NCBI GenBank assembly: GCA_025266875.1
Contig: JALLLT010000042.1
Location: 248,001-312,000, forward strand
DNA: 64,000 bases
Origin: Fennellomyces sp. T-0311
Taxonomy: Eukaryota; Mucoromycota; Mucoromycetes; Mucorales; Lichtheimiaceae
Direction: 5' to 3'
Shown: in pieces, positions 10,435-21,995 of the stretch
Numbering within the stretch: the stretch's first letter is position 1
Layout of the letters: every line of letters starts with the position of its first letter
The notes under the pieces: generated by a model
Seen by the model: only the letters and a program-made list of their open reading frames with translations
Database searches by the model: none
What the model was told of the DNA's origin: nothing
Made by a program: the position numbers and the translations under genes

Positions 10435-12961
10435 AGACGGGGAAGAAGAACCGCCCATGGAAATAGCTTTACATGCCCTTACGGACCACACCATAGCCCG
10501 ACGCACATGATATGTGTGCAGTTATCTATCAAAGCACTATTTTCCACTAAAATCCCAAGCATCTTCCCTCTATTTTTTTTCCAATCCGACCTGTTCTTTT
10601 TCTCCCTGAAGGGGTTTTCCAGACATGGTTGTACTATACTACGCACCGCAAGGAAGTGACCTTATGCCTATATATAGGAGCAGGTCAATCATCTTCCAAC
10701 AAATAATATACATTTTCAACTATTGAATTTCCGTTGACGGTAAATCCTCATTGATGTCAGCAGTATGTGAAACACATATCTATTTAAAAACGCTAATATA
10801 TTAAGAATATCTGATTGCTCGATCAACCCAAAAGGCTCACACGATGATTTTCTAGAGGAACTAGCCTTAATTTTTTGACGTTTTCGAATTTTCTGAATTT
10901 CGTATCTTTTCCATTCCTTGTGTTATCTTTCATTTCGTAGTCTTTTCACCTTTGGCCAGTTCCGTTTCAGACGTTTTTGGCCGATTTTCGCTTAGCACGA
11001 GCTTACGCGTTTCCAACCGTAACTCGGTCCGAAATTACGGTAGAAACACAAACTCAACGGTTTCATGCCGCGTGGGTTATAGTGTGTCCATTACAGAACT
11101 TAAAGCAAGCTCTTACAGCGCTAAAGCACCTTGTAAATCACGTTTAAAGGCCTAAAATTGCATCTTTTCCAAGTAAGCTTATTCCTCTGCCACTGATATT
11201 TCACGCCGCTACTACCATTGAACACACATATAATTTCTCTACAAAACATACTTACTGTACAGACCAAAGGTACACAATCGCTGGTCAAATCAGTAAGTGT
11301 GATTAAACGTAGCGAAATGAAGAAAATCAAAAATCCAATGGCTAGTGTTTTGTAAAATAATCTCCGAGACTTTGTGTCATATTACAGGCTTTTGACAGCC
11401 ACCGCAACCCTGATCAACTTGGAAAAGCACCCATCGAATGGATGGAGCCACCAGCTCCGTGTGCCGGGCAGGTTGTTCTTTAGACGGATCAGACAAGAGC
11501 GGAAAGCTGAGGTCAGCGCGTGTTCATATAAAACGTCATCAAATAAAGCTCTACTTTGTCTTGGAAACCATCGTGAGAGCCTTTCCGCTGAATAAGCACT
11601 GATTCATCGATCGGATTTCCTTGGTATATCCGTTTCTTTTATAGATAATTTAACAGTGGGTTGGTGGTGCTCGCGGTTAGTTAAACCAATGACACAGGAA
11701 ATGCTTATTTAGCAAAGTATTATCTTCATCTTTTCCCATGATAAGGGAAATTCGATCAAGCAAAAGCATGCTTTATTTTTTCTAAAGGATACTATCGATT
11801 GAGGGTAATAAAGGACAGTTTAGTTTGTGTTGCTATCATAATTTTGCACTGAGATATGACCAAGAGCAGTTCGACTCTGGGTGGAATTGAAAAACTTGGA
11901 AAATGGAAAGGTCACCAATGGAAAAGCGTTCAAAGAAAAGGGTGCTATGTAAGAAAAAAGCATAGAGAGTGGGTAATTGGAGACAAGGAGGCTATAAAGT
12001 TGAACATCAGAGTCTATGCACGTATAACGTGATCTTTATGGGCGCTGGCCTTATATAAAAGTCTCTCCATTGATTGAATCTCACCATTGTATCAGATGCT
12101 TTGTAGAGAACTTCAAGACAAATTTGATGGGTTTACTAGAGAACAGGACCAGCAGCGTTGGAAAAAAAGGTTACTTTGGAGCGATGGGTCTGTATTCTTT
12201 TATTCATTTAAATAGCATAAAGCAATATTAGTAGTAAATAAGACATCTTTAGACTTTATATGTTCTAATACAGACCATTATGAGCATTACAAGGCTATTA
12301 ATTTTGTAGCACTAGCGGTCTCTTGAAGCAAGGTAGGGCTAAAGGGAGTCAGCACATCGCAGACTCAGGCCAATACATACATCTTCTTTCAAAACAGATA
12401 TGTCGACTTTTGAAGCGAGCATTCCAGCTGTTGAGAATGAGGGTCACAGTTCTGAGCAAGGTACAGCAAACGGTTCGGTAGAACTGCGAAAATTTGATGT
12501 GTGTGCTTAAAAGCCCTTCTAGGCGCTGTAACGAACCCTCTACTTTCGAATTTGCTCGCGACAGTGTCTTTTTGTTAATTCACACCAAACTCCAGTGCTC
12601 CAAGTAAGGTCATTTGAAATTTATATGATTAATGTCATTCAAGGCTGTTTTTACTGTGAGTGACGAATAGGTGTTTGCATTTCAAAAGGCCCAACCATCC
12701 ATTCCTGTATGCGTAACTCCGTCTGCTCAATTTGCACCATCTTGAAAGGCATGAGCACAGTTGGAGAAGCCAATCTCAAGGAATGCACTGCCTGTTTTAC
12801 TCTGTGTCTTTGATGGTGGATATAGCACATTGTGGAACAGAACAACTGCAGTTTTGAGTCAATAGGGAAATGTCGGAAACGGACAAACGAATATCCCGGA
12901 GGACGAAAAAAACAAAAAGGTTGTACTTCTTTTTGGACCGGCTTACTCAGCGACAGACACA
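10435..12961. other. long intergenic region, nothing recognised
   Basis: About 2.5 kb of AT-rich DNA. Small frames near 10952-11155 and 11374-11595 have no domain, no codon bias that I can see, and no plausible splice partners. The right end must include the COX17 promoter. No tRNA or repeat was found by eye. Confidence 0.4.
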
Positions 12962-13165
12962 ATGGCCGAACCTGTAAAGACTACTTCAACACATTCCGGC
13001 GAATTGCCCATTGGAGCCGATGGAAAGCCACTCAAGCCATGCTGTGCATGTCCCGAAACCAAAAAGGTCCGCGATCGATGCATTTTCGACAAGGGCGAAG
13101 AAAACTGCCAAGATTTGATCAATGCACATCTCAAATGCATGCGTGATTTGGGCTTCAAGATCTAA
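12962..13165 (+). CDS. COX17: cytochrome c oxidase copper chaperone Cox17
   Basis: A single exon encodes 67 residues, the usual size for Cox17. It delivers Cu(I) in the mitochondrial intermembrane space to Sco1 and Cox11 for assembly of cytochrome c oxidase. The sequence [17 protein letters not shown] carries the copper-binding CC-x-C cluster, followed by the twin CX9C pair: C-x9-C at [13 protein letters not shown] and in [16 protein letters not shown], the typical C-terminus. The N-terminus is short and polar with no presequence, as expected for Mia40-dependent import. The ATG at 12962 is the only one that gives the canonical length. Neighbours are repeat-rich and tell nothing about its role. 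Confidence 0.97.
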   Translation: MAEPVKTTSTHSGELPIGADGKPLKPCCACPETKKVRDRCIFDKGEENCQDLINAHLKCMRDLGFKI

Positions 13166-13989
13166 GTAGCTCAAAAGAATACCTTATAGAATTTTGTTGC
13201 TTCAAAAAAACACCTCTTCCAAAAGTATATAAACAATGCCTCCGACCTCTTCACACACTATCAACATGGCCAATGTCGAATGTTTTGTGCTACCATTACT
13301 ACCGTCGATATGGAAACAGCAATGATTGATTACATTACTGGTTATACTGGCGATTGCGAACAGTATGGAATGGTCATGCTAGTGCTTGACTTGCTAGATT
13401 TAATGATGTGGTGGATGTGGAGCTCTTTGAACATTCCGGCTGTCGCTTTCTATGTGCATTGGAATATCACGCAATCGCAACACTATTATTCATCATGATA
13501 TAGCGTAGCACTATGTTCAATACGTACAGGAGTTGTACGTTTAGCGAGCCTAGAATGACACTATAGATAAATGGTGAAGCCACTTCATTCTCTGATATAT
13601 ACGCCAGAGTACACCGCTGTCGTTCTTCATCTAAACTCGATATGATAGGACACTCTTGTGCTTACTTTTTTTTTCTTCGTAGCTTCAAAGCTAGTGAGAT
13701 CTTAATATCTTTCCATTCTTCGAGGTAATATGGTGGGTGTCTGTCTAGTACTACCATTACCACAATGCCAACCATGCCACGGCACATCACCTAATCCGAT
13801 GCATAACCAACCGAAAGCGTTTCGGTAATAGGCTCTTAGGATGATTCTTTTCTCTTTGAATAAAGACAAAAAAAAATCCTACAGAGGAGCATGGACCAGC
13901 CCAAATTTGGACCCAACTAACATGGCTGGGGGGCGCCACTTCCCAACCACGCGCTGGTCCCAAAAACTAAAGCTGTGGCACATTTTTAT
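13166..13989. other. intergenic region with a TATA-like site
   Basis: A TATATAAA at about 13226 lies some 40 bp upstream of an ATG (13266), but the frame from it closes after 19 codons. The overlapping 72-codon frame at 13280-13498 is not recognised. I do not call a gene. The rest shows nothing distinctive. Confidence 0.35.
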
Positions 13990-15543
13990 TGATGGCCTAT
14001 CAATTGGGGACGGCACAAAGGTACAGGGCGATGATCCTGGTCACCGTCCATCATCATATAGTTCAACCCGATTCGGCGCATGTTCCTCGCCGCATTCCGA
14101 TCCCGATCAATGACCTGCAAAAGTAGACGTCAAAAAAAATCAAAGCTATAAGGGGCAAGCACTCACGACATCGTGTTCATGGTTGAGACAACGTTTCAAA
14201 GACCACAGCTCAGTTCCTATGGTTACCCCTGTGAACAAGTTGTCGTGCAATATTTATGATGGCCTACCTTGCTGTTGGCCTTGAGTACACAAAGATTGTC
14301 TGTGTAGACGTTGGCCGTCCATGTTGGCACATGTCTTGACCTTCCGACCACTCGTGCGTCTTATACGGGTCTGGACACGCTTTCGTTTCATCCTTAAAAA
14401 AACTAATCAGCATATATGAAATTAGCACCTTACGCTGCTTTACCGATGGGGCGTCCTAATGTACGTTCCCCGTATGGGTACAAGCTGAGCGTCACAACCC
14501 GAATGGATTTGACTAGTTCGAAACTCCCCAGTGAGGATGACCAATGCGAATTTAGCCACGAACAATAGGATTCCCTAATACTTGGTGAGTAAACTGATAT
14601 AACACACACTGTTGAGTTGAAATAAGCATCTTACCACATGTGGAATTGGCGCAAAGTAGGGTAAAGTGGGCATCTCACCGTCACCCCAGAAAATGATCGT
14701 GTCATTTTCGTTCCGAACCCAACCTGACAATTCACGCGCTGCTTGGCGTCGGTGGCGATGCCATCGCTTCCGCATCCTTTTCGAAGAAAGATGGATGTGA
14801 TGCATCTTTGTTCCCTATAAGAGTATGTGAGCAAAGATGAAGCGTTGCACGACAATATTCAACATACTGGACGGAATGGAGGTGTCAACCCGAGCAGTTG
14901 ATTCATGATATGGTGGTTGGCGCTCTGTCTTGCACTGGCTAAAGTAGCACGAATTTCGCGATGTTTGAAATTCGCATTGAAAAAGCGCATACTGCCGCTG
15001 CGATGTGAGAACAATCTAATAAACTTCACAATCTATCTTACCGATTTCTAACACGCGACATGACTCGGATGTGCTGCTCAAAATCGGCAGCAGCAGAAAC
15101 GTTGGATGAATTTCCTGCAAGTTGATCGTATTCATCTTGTATATTGTACTTTACGTCATCCAACCTGCGGAAGAATCCAGCTTCCAGTCAAAGAAGCGGC
15201 TCCTCTTGTTGACTGTTTCGGGTGCTTTTGTTTTTAATTTGACGTACCCGCCATGAGCTATGCAATTGTCGAGGCACAACTCTTCATCTCTTTCATGCAC
15301 CGGATACCAGAGACGCATGTATGGCCGTGCTTGTTCGAGCCCTACTTCCTGGCGTGCTGACCCTTTATTTGGCCACATCAATCTACACTTATTTTATGCC
15401 CACTTTCCCATCAATGGGCTGGACCGCTACAGACCTCGTGCTTATCGTTGCATCACATCTTACCTGACCGGTTCGACGCACCACTTTGTGCTCTTGACGA
15501 CCTTGAAGATGATATGGCTGCCCATTTCCTCTTCACCTGCCAT
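13990..15543 (-). pseudogene. decayed Fanzor/TnpB-like RNA-guided nuclease gene
   Basis: Read on the minus strand, blocks follow the order of Fanzor/TnpB proteins. An N-terminal exon at 15543-15464 (MAGEEEMGSHIIFKVVK) ends at a GTAAGA donor. Next come HERDEELCLDN and AHGGYVKLKTKAPETVNKRS (15310-15200), NANFKHREIRATLASARQSA (about 14970-14910), and HRHRRQAARELSGWVRNEND followed by TIIFWGDG (about 14760-14680). DEFRTS-like GEFRTSQIHSGCDAQL lies at about 14520-14470, and a terminal VIDRDRNAARNMRRIG at about 14105-14060. The last matches the RuvC-III signature RDxNAAxN, and the C-x-A-Q-L stretch matches a zinc-ribbon half. Several junctions need frame changes, stops interrupt them, and the zinc-ribbon cysteines are incomplete, so I call it inactive. 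No right-end guide RNA or terminal element was recognised. Confidence 0.65.
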
Positions 15544-16501
15544 GCTGGGATCTAAGCCATTTATTACTGTCACCGAAGATACAACTTATTTCTGGCAGTA
15601 TGCCGTGTGCATTTTATTTGTATTTCTTCTACTTAATCCGTTTTGTCCGACTAGAGGTAACGAAAAAACCTCTTTCAGCATCAGTCACATGATCCGCCTC
15701 CTTTCATCATAACAAAAAAAGAACAATCAGAAGCAAAAAAGATCGTACTGGCAGAGTAATATTTTTTCCTCTCTCTTCTTGTATGTAGTAGCTTTGCTTC
15801 GCCTGTTTATCTTTCGTTCAGTTGTCCCAACTCACCTTAATTAATTTTTCAGAGGCCATCAATAAATCCAGCTGGTTTGTCAGCGAATCTTTAAATAAAA
15901 AGAGATCACAAAGAGATCACCGAGTTACAATTGACTGCGATCACCAACTAGTACTGCATGCTGATACCACGTGTAAGCTTATCAACGCGAACTATCCTCC
16001 AGTACCCTTGGCTAAAGTATCAATATGATTACAAGCAGGCCGGGAAGAGTTCCGCATACGACTGAAAGTAGGTGTGTTTCGTATCGCATTATTTTCAATG
16101 AGTTTTTGAACAACTAACCATGGTCAAATAGCATTGATATGCTTATGTAGAAGACAAGGGTGGCAACAACGCTGGGGCATATCGATCTGAATATGACGAG
16201 CATGAAGATACAAATGTTAATTCAGACAACACAAGTGATGTGACAGCTATGGAGGTAGTGTATGATACGTACATTGAGGGTAATGGAACAGGAATGGGTA
16301 TGGTTTGAGAGCAAATGGCACAACGTTACTGGAGAGAACATAGGCAAATTACGCAAGTAGTGCCAGTGAAAGCGAAACAATGGCCGTGGTCACAGAAGAG
16401 ATGATCGGTATGGACAAGTTGGTTTTGCAAGCGCATTGAGTGAGACTATTACGGTAAGGATGACTTGTATATAGCCTCGAGTCTGCAAGTTCTGTCTTTT
16501 A
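15544..16501. other. intergenic region, nothing recognised
   Basis: AT-rich spacer between the Fanzor-like relic and a MITE. Short acidic open stretches around 16130-16440 look like decayed coding sequence but have no recognisable domain. Confidence 0.35.
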
Positions 16502-16673
16502 CAGTGGTCGCTTTATATAACGATATGATGGTGCAGCCCAAACTTTATCGCTATATCAAAATATCGTTATATAAAATGGGATTTGGCAGTGATTACCGTT
16601 TTGGTGCATCGAGAATTGTATCGTTATATCGAATTATCGTTGTATAAAGTATCGTTATATAAAGCGGCCACTG
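16502..16673. mobile_element. 172-bp MITE with CAGTGG termini and TA target duplication
   Basis: The left end is CAGTGGTCGCTTTATATAAC. The right end, reverse-complemented, is CAGTGGCCGCTTTATATAAC, one mismatch over 20 bases. TA flanks both ends (16500-16501 and 16674-16675). TA duplication and CAGT-type termini indicate a non-autonomous Tc1/mariner/pogo-superfamily element. Further ATCGTTATAT repeats lie inside. No coding capacity. Confidence 0.85.
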
Positions 16674-16909
16674 TATACTCTGATCAGCAGGCAAGTCTCA
16701 CTTCACTTGACATGGGCACTCTTAAGCTATTAGTCCTTTAATATAATGTTGCAATATATTCTAATAAAAGTCAGCATTATGCTACTTGATATGCAAAACG
16801 ATATCATAATAATATTAGAAAAGTACACATTACATATACATGAAAACTTGTTCAAACTTCATTGAAACTAGTCTAAACTTGCTCAATCTAGCCCTTGTTA
16901 TTCACTTAA

Positions 16910-17350
16910 TAAAAAACCAGATTCAACGAGATCGGTTTTCCCACAGTGTAGATTAGAGAAATAAATTCAGACATACCTATCAATGTCAAAATTCTTCGTG
17001 CATAGGGATTTTTGTTGTACCCCTTTAATCCCATTTCTGAATTGCAGATAGGACAACGCAGCTTTTTCCCCTCGTCTAACAATAACCTTGGATTCTATAG
17101 GAAAACTCGAGGATAGTAGAGTAGAGTAGGGTCTATGTCTTCCTGGTTTCGAAGGGCAAAGAAAGGTGCAGGCAGTTCAACCCAGAAGGATCCATGGCAA
17201 TATTCGCCCGGCATTCCGTATTTGCTGGTGTCATCTTTGAACCGTTCTTGTAAGTCAGAAAAGTACTTTTTTAGAACCGCACTTTCTGCCTCGACCAAAT
17301 CTTCATCAGACCCAGTTGGCTCGTTGTTGTTTCATCCGCGTTCGATCGTG
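16910..17350 (-). pseudogene. N-terminal fragment of a DUF6729-like transposon protein
   Basis: On the minus strand, 17290-17095 encodes VLKKYFSDLQERF, KYGMPGEYCHGSFWVELPAP and DPTLLYYPRVFL, then a TAG where a tryptophan codon would be expected. The frame continues past it as LLLDEGKKLRCPICNS and MGLKGYNKNPYARRIL, with a CxxC zinc-binding pair. This corresponds to the N-terminal part of the family whose C-terminal part is at 8.9-10.4 kb. The frame degrades near 16976. The KDZ element begins about 230 bp away on its upstream side. Confidence 0.55.
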
Positions 17351-17581
17351 TATCCCCTTCTACCTCACGCATAAGAACTTCCAAAGTGATACGGTCATTC
17401 TCAGGTGAAGCATCCGCAGAAGTACAATGTCTCTATAATGTTATGCGTCAAAAATATAACTTTTAATTGCGATTTCGGCTGTATACCTCACCCCAGGCAA
17501 CTGAGTTTTTCCCGATTTGTCACCATTTTGCTTAACAACTTCGCTCTCAGATTACCCCTTAGCTGTTAGCTGGTACTGCTG

Positions 17582-17845
17582 AAATTTCCCCTCTTAGCTC
17601 GCTCTAGTAACCACGCTTAAATAACCAGCATTCCCATTTTCTACTTTGTAGCCTAAATGTCTCAGTCTTCCACGACCGCCTCTCTCAGAAAACCTAAGCG
17701 TACTAGAAAGCTTAGTCAATACAACTTTTTCACCCATCTCGTCTTCAATGGCACAGATGACGAACGACAATGTCAGGTCCAATGACCCATAATATGCAAT
17801 ATCCACTAATGTTTTCTATTTAGTCTATGGTGCTAATGTGAACGT
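17582..17845 (+). repeat. left terminal inverted repeat of the KDZ element
   Basis: About 264 bp, roughly 98% identical to the reverse complement of 23025-23288. Read inward it contains a duplicate of the accessory gene's first exon: an ATG at about 17657, a basic peptide with KPKRTRKLSQYNFF, a GTCCAA donor and a TTTAG acceptor at about 17822. The accessory gene does not follow here; the frame closes soon after the repeat ends. Confidence 0.9.
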
Positions 17846-18029
17846 TTCTAATTCTCCAGTACACAGTGAATGGTAGTATTAACAATTGTAACATCATATC
17901 TCAAGCTATCTCCTTGAAATATATTAAGGCTATAGTTTTCTGAACGCATAAATATTTTTTCGTCATATGAATTGAGGATACATACAGAAGGCATAGATTC
18001 TAATCATGAAGTTCATAATAAATGGCATG

Positions 18030-21000
18030 TTAAGTAGCTTCATCAGCGTGTACATATGCGACTGGTTCCTCATCTTCAAAATCATCATCATCATCCTCAG
18101 CATCATCAACGTCCTCAACATCGTCATCGCCGTTCTCTTTTCTTCCCTGCCTATCGTCCAAAACATCGTCCCCTAGATCTTCGTCATCTCCAAAGGTTTG
18201 CATCAACTTGGGTGGCTGCCCGGGTACAACGAAGGTTTCCCCTCGTGTCCTTTGGGCGCCATGCGCCTTTCGATAGAGAAGTTCTGCATCTAATAGGCGA
18301 TGATACAGAAGTATCTTTTCTCCGGCGCTACGGTCATTGTTCATTATAGCGATTTCGAGGGATTCACATCTTTGCTTGCTATAATTTCGAACTCGACGTT
18401 CTTCTTTCTAAAAGCGAATGTGTAAGAGAAATACGTAAGCACAACATTAAAGCACTGTATGAATCGTATATACCTCTAGAACAATCAGCTCTTCTTCTGC
18501 ACGGCACTTGTTCATATATGCGCGAAGGGCACGGAAGTCTAGTCCAGCAGAACTGGTGACCCAAAAGCTGTCCTTTAGGTCGATGATTTTCTCGTACTTG
18601 CGATTAACCCTCTCCCCTGTCAATTCTTCATCGATATCGTCGTACCGCTTCAGAAGCGGCTTAGCTTTGTCCTTGACACTATTTAGGGCAGCTTTAAATT
18701 TCATCGTGACTTTATGACCTAATATCCAACATGTCAATATTTTCCCTGTCTTATACTGCATTGATTGCTTACCATTTCCTTGACGGTGCGATAAATCTTC
18801 CAGCATCGTTCTGCCTACTATGAGGGATCTCAGCTGAGATTTTATATCGTCAAGATCACGGTTTAGTCCTTTGCGATATGCAGCAGTATATGCTTCATCA
18901 TCATTTTCCCAGCGGTCAGTGATAATGTTTCGGCTACGTAGCGTTCGCTCGAGACTCTCCAAATTCTTCTTCTTATTACGAAACGAAGGATCTGTAGCTG
19001 CAATATCATCGAATGATCGATTACTTATGATAGAATTAACCTGTGAGTGTGAATTTCTACTAGTATATAGAAAACGTACCCAGCAAGTGTATAAAGCTCT
19101 TTCAGAAGCTTCGCATACTGAATCTCCAGTGCTTCATTGCTTACACCAGTATATGCGCTAGAGCCTGATGGCGCCACCGTAGCAGCAAATACTAACCACT
19201 GCTGGCTTAATTCCGTATCGGTAAGGTTAGGGTACTCCTTCAAAAGTATCTCGGACGATTCGGATACCACTGATATGGCTCTCTTCGTTCGCTTTTTCAG
19301 AGTGGTCGCTACATATTATTAGTGGTATGTCCTGATGAAAATAACAATAAACCTCATAGCAACAGGATAAACTTACGCATGCTAGCAATACGCTTCGCTT
19401 TAAAATGGGCTAGTGCATGTGATAACGTAAGGAGGCGCCTTTTTGAACTCATTTGTCTGGTAATAGACACGAATCCTCCCAGATACGACCAGAGACGTTC
19501 GAGTCCTTCCCCATCAAGTAATCCTGCGCCTTTCAAGTAACGTGGATTGTTCTTGACTTGACAGCTCATTGAATGGGCGTAAGAATGAAATACTCCAACT
19601 GCTACCTGGGATCCCGCACGCTCTAATTCCGGGAACTTGGCCTATATGATAATGTTAGTTTTCTTGTAGTTAATAGCTTGGGGTAAATATATATACAAAT
19701 AATGCTGGCTTAAATCTACACCCAATATCATACATGATATTGATATTGAAGCCAAACTTTTCCGTTAATGCTTTGACGACAGCTAAAGGATACTTATATC
19801 TAGCAAAGTATAGTCATGACAGAGATATATAAGAAGGCTTCAATGTGTAAAAATTAGCTAAACTGCGTCATACCGTTCTCCAGAAAGAACCATATTTGTG
19901 AATTCTAGAGGTATGTCGTGCTTGCATACACTGCCAAAAATCCCTGTTTCATGATATAGTGGCAGTTGGCGAGAAGTTATTGTTAATGTTGCTGCCCTAA
20001 AGTCACTGGAGCAACTTCCATCGTTTGGTACTCTTGTCGTGCTCTCAATATTATCACCGAAATCATTTTGGTACCTATCAGCCATGAAGAAGCTATCGGC
20101 TGCAGGAATCATGTCATCTTCTTGATCATTGCGCTTACGACGTCTAAGCTGGAAGTTGCCATCAAGAGAAAATGTTTTTCGTTCATCCTTTTTCCATATT
20201 TTTTTCATTCAGTTAGTAAGTTGTTTGTTATGAATTTTCATGATACGGATATCAAGGGAACGTGACAAGTAGCTACTTTTATGATATATATACCTGATTT
20301 TCTTTCTCGGGACATCAGGGCACTCAATTATCTCGGAAGAACAGTCTTGTTGCTCGTACTTTGACAGTACACGATTCACATCCTCTTTTACACGAAGGTA
20401 CTCGAAAAACGCGTTTGCGAGAGCCCTGCGGATGGTATCTGGGTGCTAGTAACAATTAAAATAGTAACAGCATTAATAAAAGTTGTTACAATTTATTACA
20501 TATTTTATCTATAATAGTGTAGTACACGAACCTCAAACTTATTCAAAGTTGAAAATCCAGAAGCAAACGCTTGGCATGACAAATGTCCTTCGGCCCGCAG
20601 CTCAGAGTACAGGTCTAGAAATGATAAATGAAATGCCACTCGAGGTTGCGTAGGCGAAGCCGGAAAAAGATGATTTTCGAGGAGAGTGATTGGATCTGGC
20701 GTACAATCACAGAAGGTAACGTCAACCTCTTCAATTCCTATATATAACGTTATAATATAGAAATGAACATATCCAAGTATGCATACAAATAGTGCTTACC
20801 AGTCAAATAGATGCAGTTTAGCATTCTTCTTGAGGTATTACCTCTGCAATTGCAGGAAGGTACTATCACCGTTGGAGCACATGCTGAAAGCTTTGGCCCA
20901 CCATTCTGGTAACATTCCATGTACGCTTTGGTAAGAAGACCATTCGAAATAATGTTATCCCAGTTTGTTTTTGTGGCTTCCACTTCCTCTCTATATGACT

Positions 21001-21531
21001 TGGGTGCCGATGAATTGTTCCTCCGTCCCAATCCTTCGACTAAGGTACCGTATCGCACAAGCTCAACTAGATTTGTCATTGATGAGCATTTGGTCAAATC
21101 TTATTGAAGTATATAGTCTTTATATTGCATTGAAGTTACCAGTCCCCGAGCTGCTCTCATCGACAGATATATCGCGAATTCCACGTTCCCTTCCCACTAT
21201 GTTAAACAAGTAACAAAAATGTTAATCCTATGTAGCTTATATAGGAACTTCATTCTATAGAATTGTAACGCATGCCATTCGAAGTATCCGATCGTGGCCG
21301 CTTCGTCGCACGGGTATCAATCTCAGATGCATTACGAGCACTAAGAAGTCGATGGCCGGGAAGATGATGGCTACTGGGGAGTTGCTCGCTAGGAGACTGA
21401 TGGCTACTGGATCCTTCACCTTGGTGTCTTTCTTGACGCTGAAGTTGTTGCAGCGCTTCTTGGGCAGCCCTAATTTCGAATCGGCTATTACCTGCACTAG
21501 GTTTGTGTACTCTACGGCGAGGTTTTCCCAT
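18030..21531 (-). CDS. KDZ-superfamily transposase
   Basis: At least a dozen short exons on the minus strand give about 1000 residues, normal for KDZ transposases, which cut and rejoin the element ends. Order: a basic, Q-rich N-terminus (KPRRRVHKPSAGNSRFEIRA); a CxC-type zinc region (CAPTVIVPSCNCRG, then VTFCDCTPDPITLL); AFHLSFLDLYSELR; the first catalytic block SLDGNFQLRRRKR (about 20165); SDFRAA and YHETGIFGSVCKHDIPLEF; the second block INIMYDIGCRFKPALF (about 19740); HSYAHSMSCQVKNNPRYLKG and GLLDGEGLERLWSYLGGF (about 19500), giving the glutamate. A helical domain and a highly acidic tail (DDDDDFEDEE) follow, with the stop at 18030. The first-exon ATG at 21531 is the best start. I saw no premature stop inside the recognisable exons. 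Exact splice sites of the first two introns are uncertain. Confidence 0.85.
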
Positions 21532-21995
21532 AATCAGGAGAATACGAAAGCTTTCAGAAAGATAAAAAACGTTACTATGAATACACTGATGCTACCTTTA
21601 TATTTAGACCGCACTTCCGATCATCGATAAACATACACGATGTCCTTCTCAAAAACAGGGAAGTGAACTCGTGATTTAGTGGCGAACATGTGCTTAGTCA
21701 TTTATGCTATGTATATTGTGCGCGAAATATACACTTCGATCAATTTCAATGCTATCAATGACAAAATACTTCAAACACATGTGTATATTTGTTCTCTACC
21801 ACAAAGTCCAATACTACGATGTATTATCGATATCCGGCTCATAATCCTGCTGATTTACCACCAAGGGATCTATAAGAAAGTTATATCTTAACATTCGCTT
21901 CAAATATACATTCACAGTGCTTAAAAGTACCCCAGCAAACGAATTTCACAGTTTCTAGAAAAATTAATCAGAATAAAATCAAATATGCACAGTGA

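Noticed and set aside
13266..13498. Possible small gene behind a TATATAAA
   Set aside because: The frame from the first ATG closes after 19 codons, and the overlapping frame is not recognisable.
15260..15712. 150-codon plus-strand frame
   Set aside because: Antisense to the N-terminal exons of the Fanzor-like relic, with no recognisable domain.
17594..17806. Identical 70-codon frames in both KDZ inverted repeats (17594-17806 and 23064-23276)
   Set aside because: They are antisense to the accessory gene's first exon. The sense reading has a basic N-terminus, a donor and an acceptor, and continues into the interior frame.
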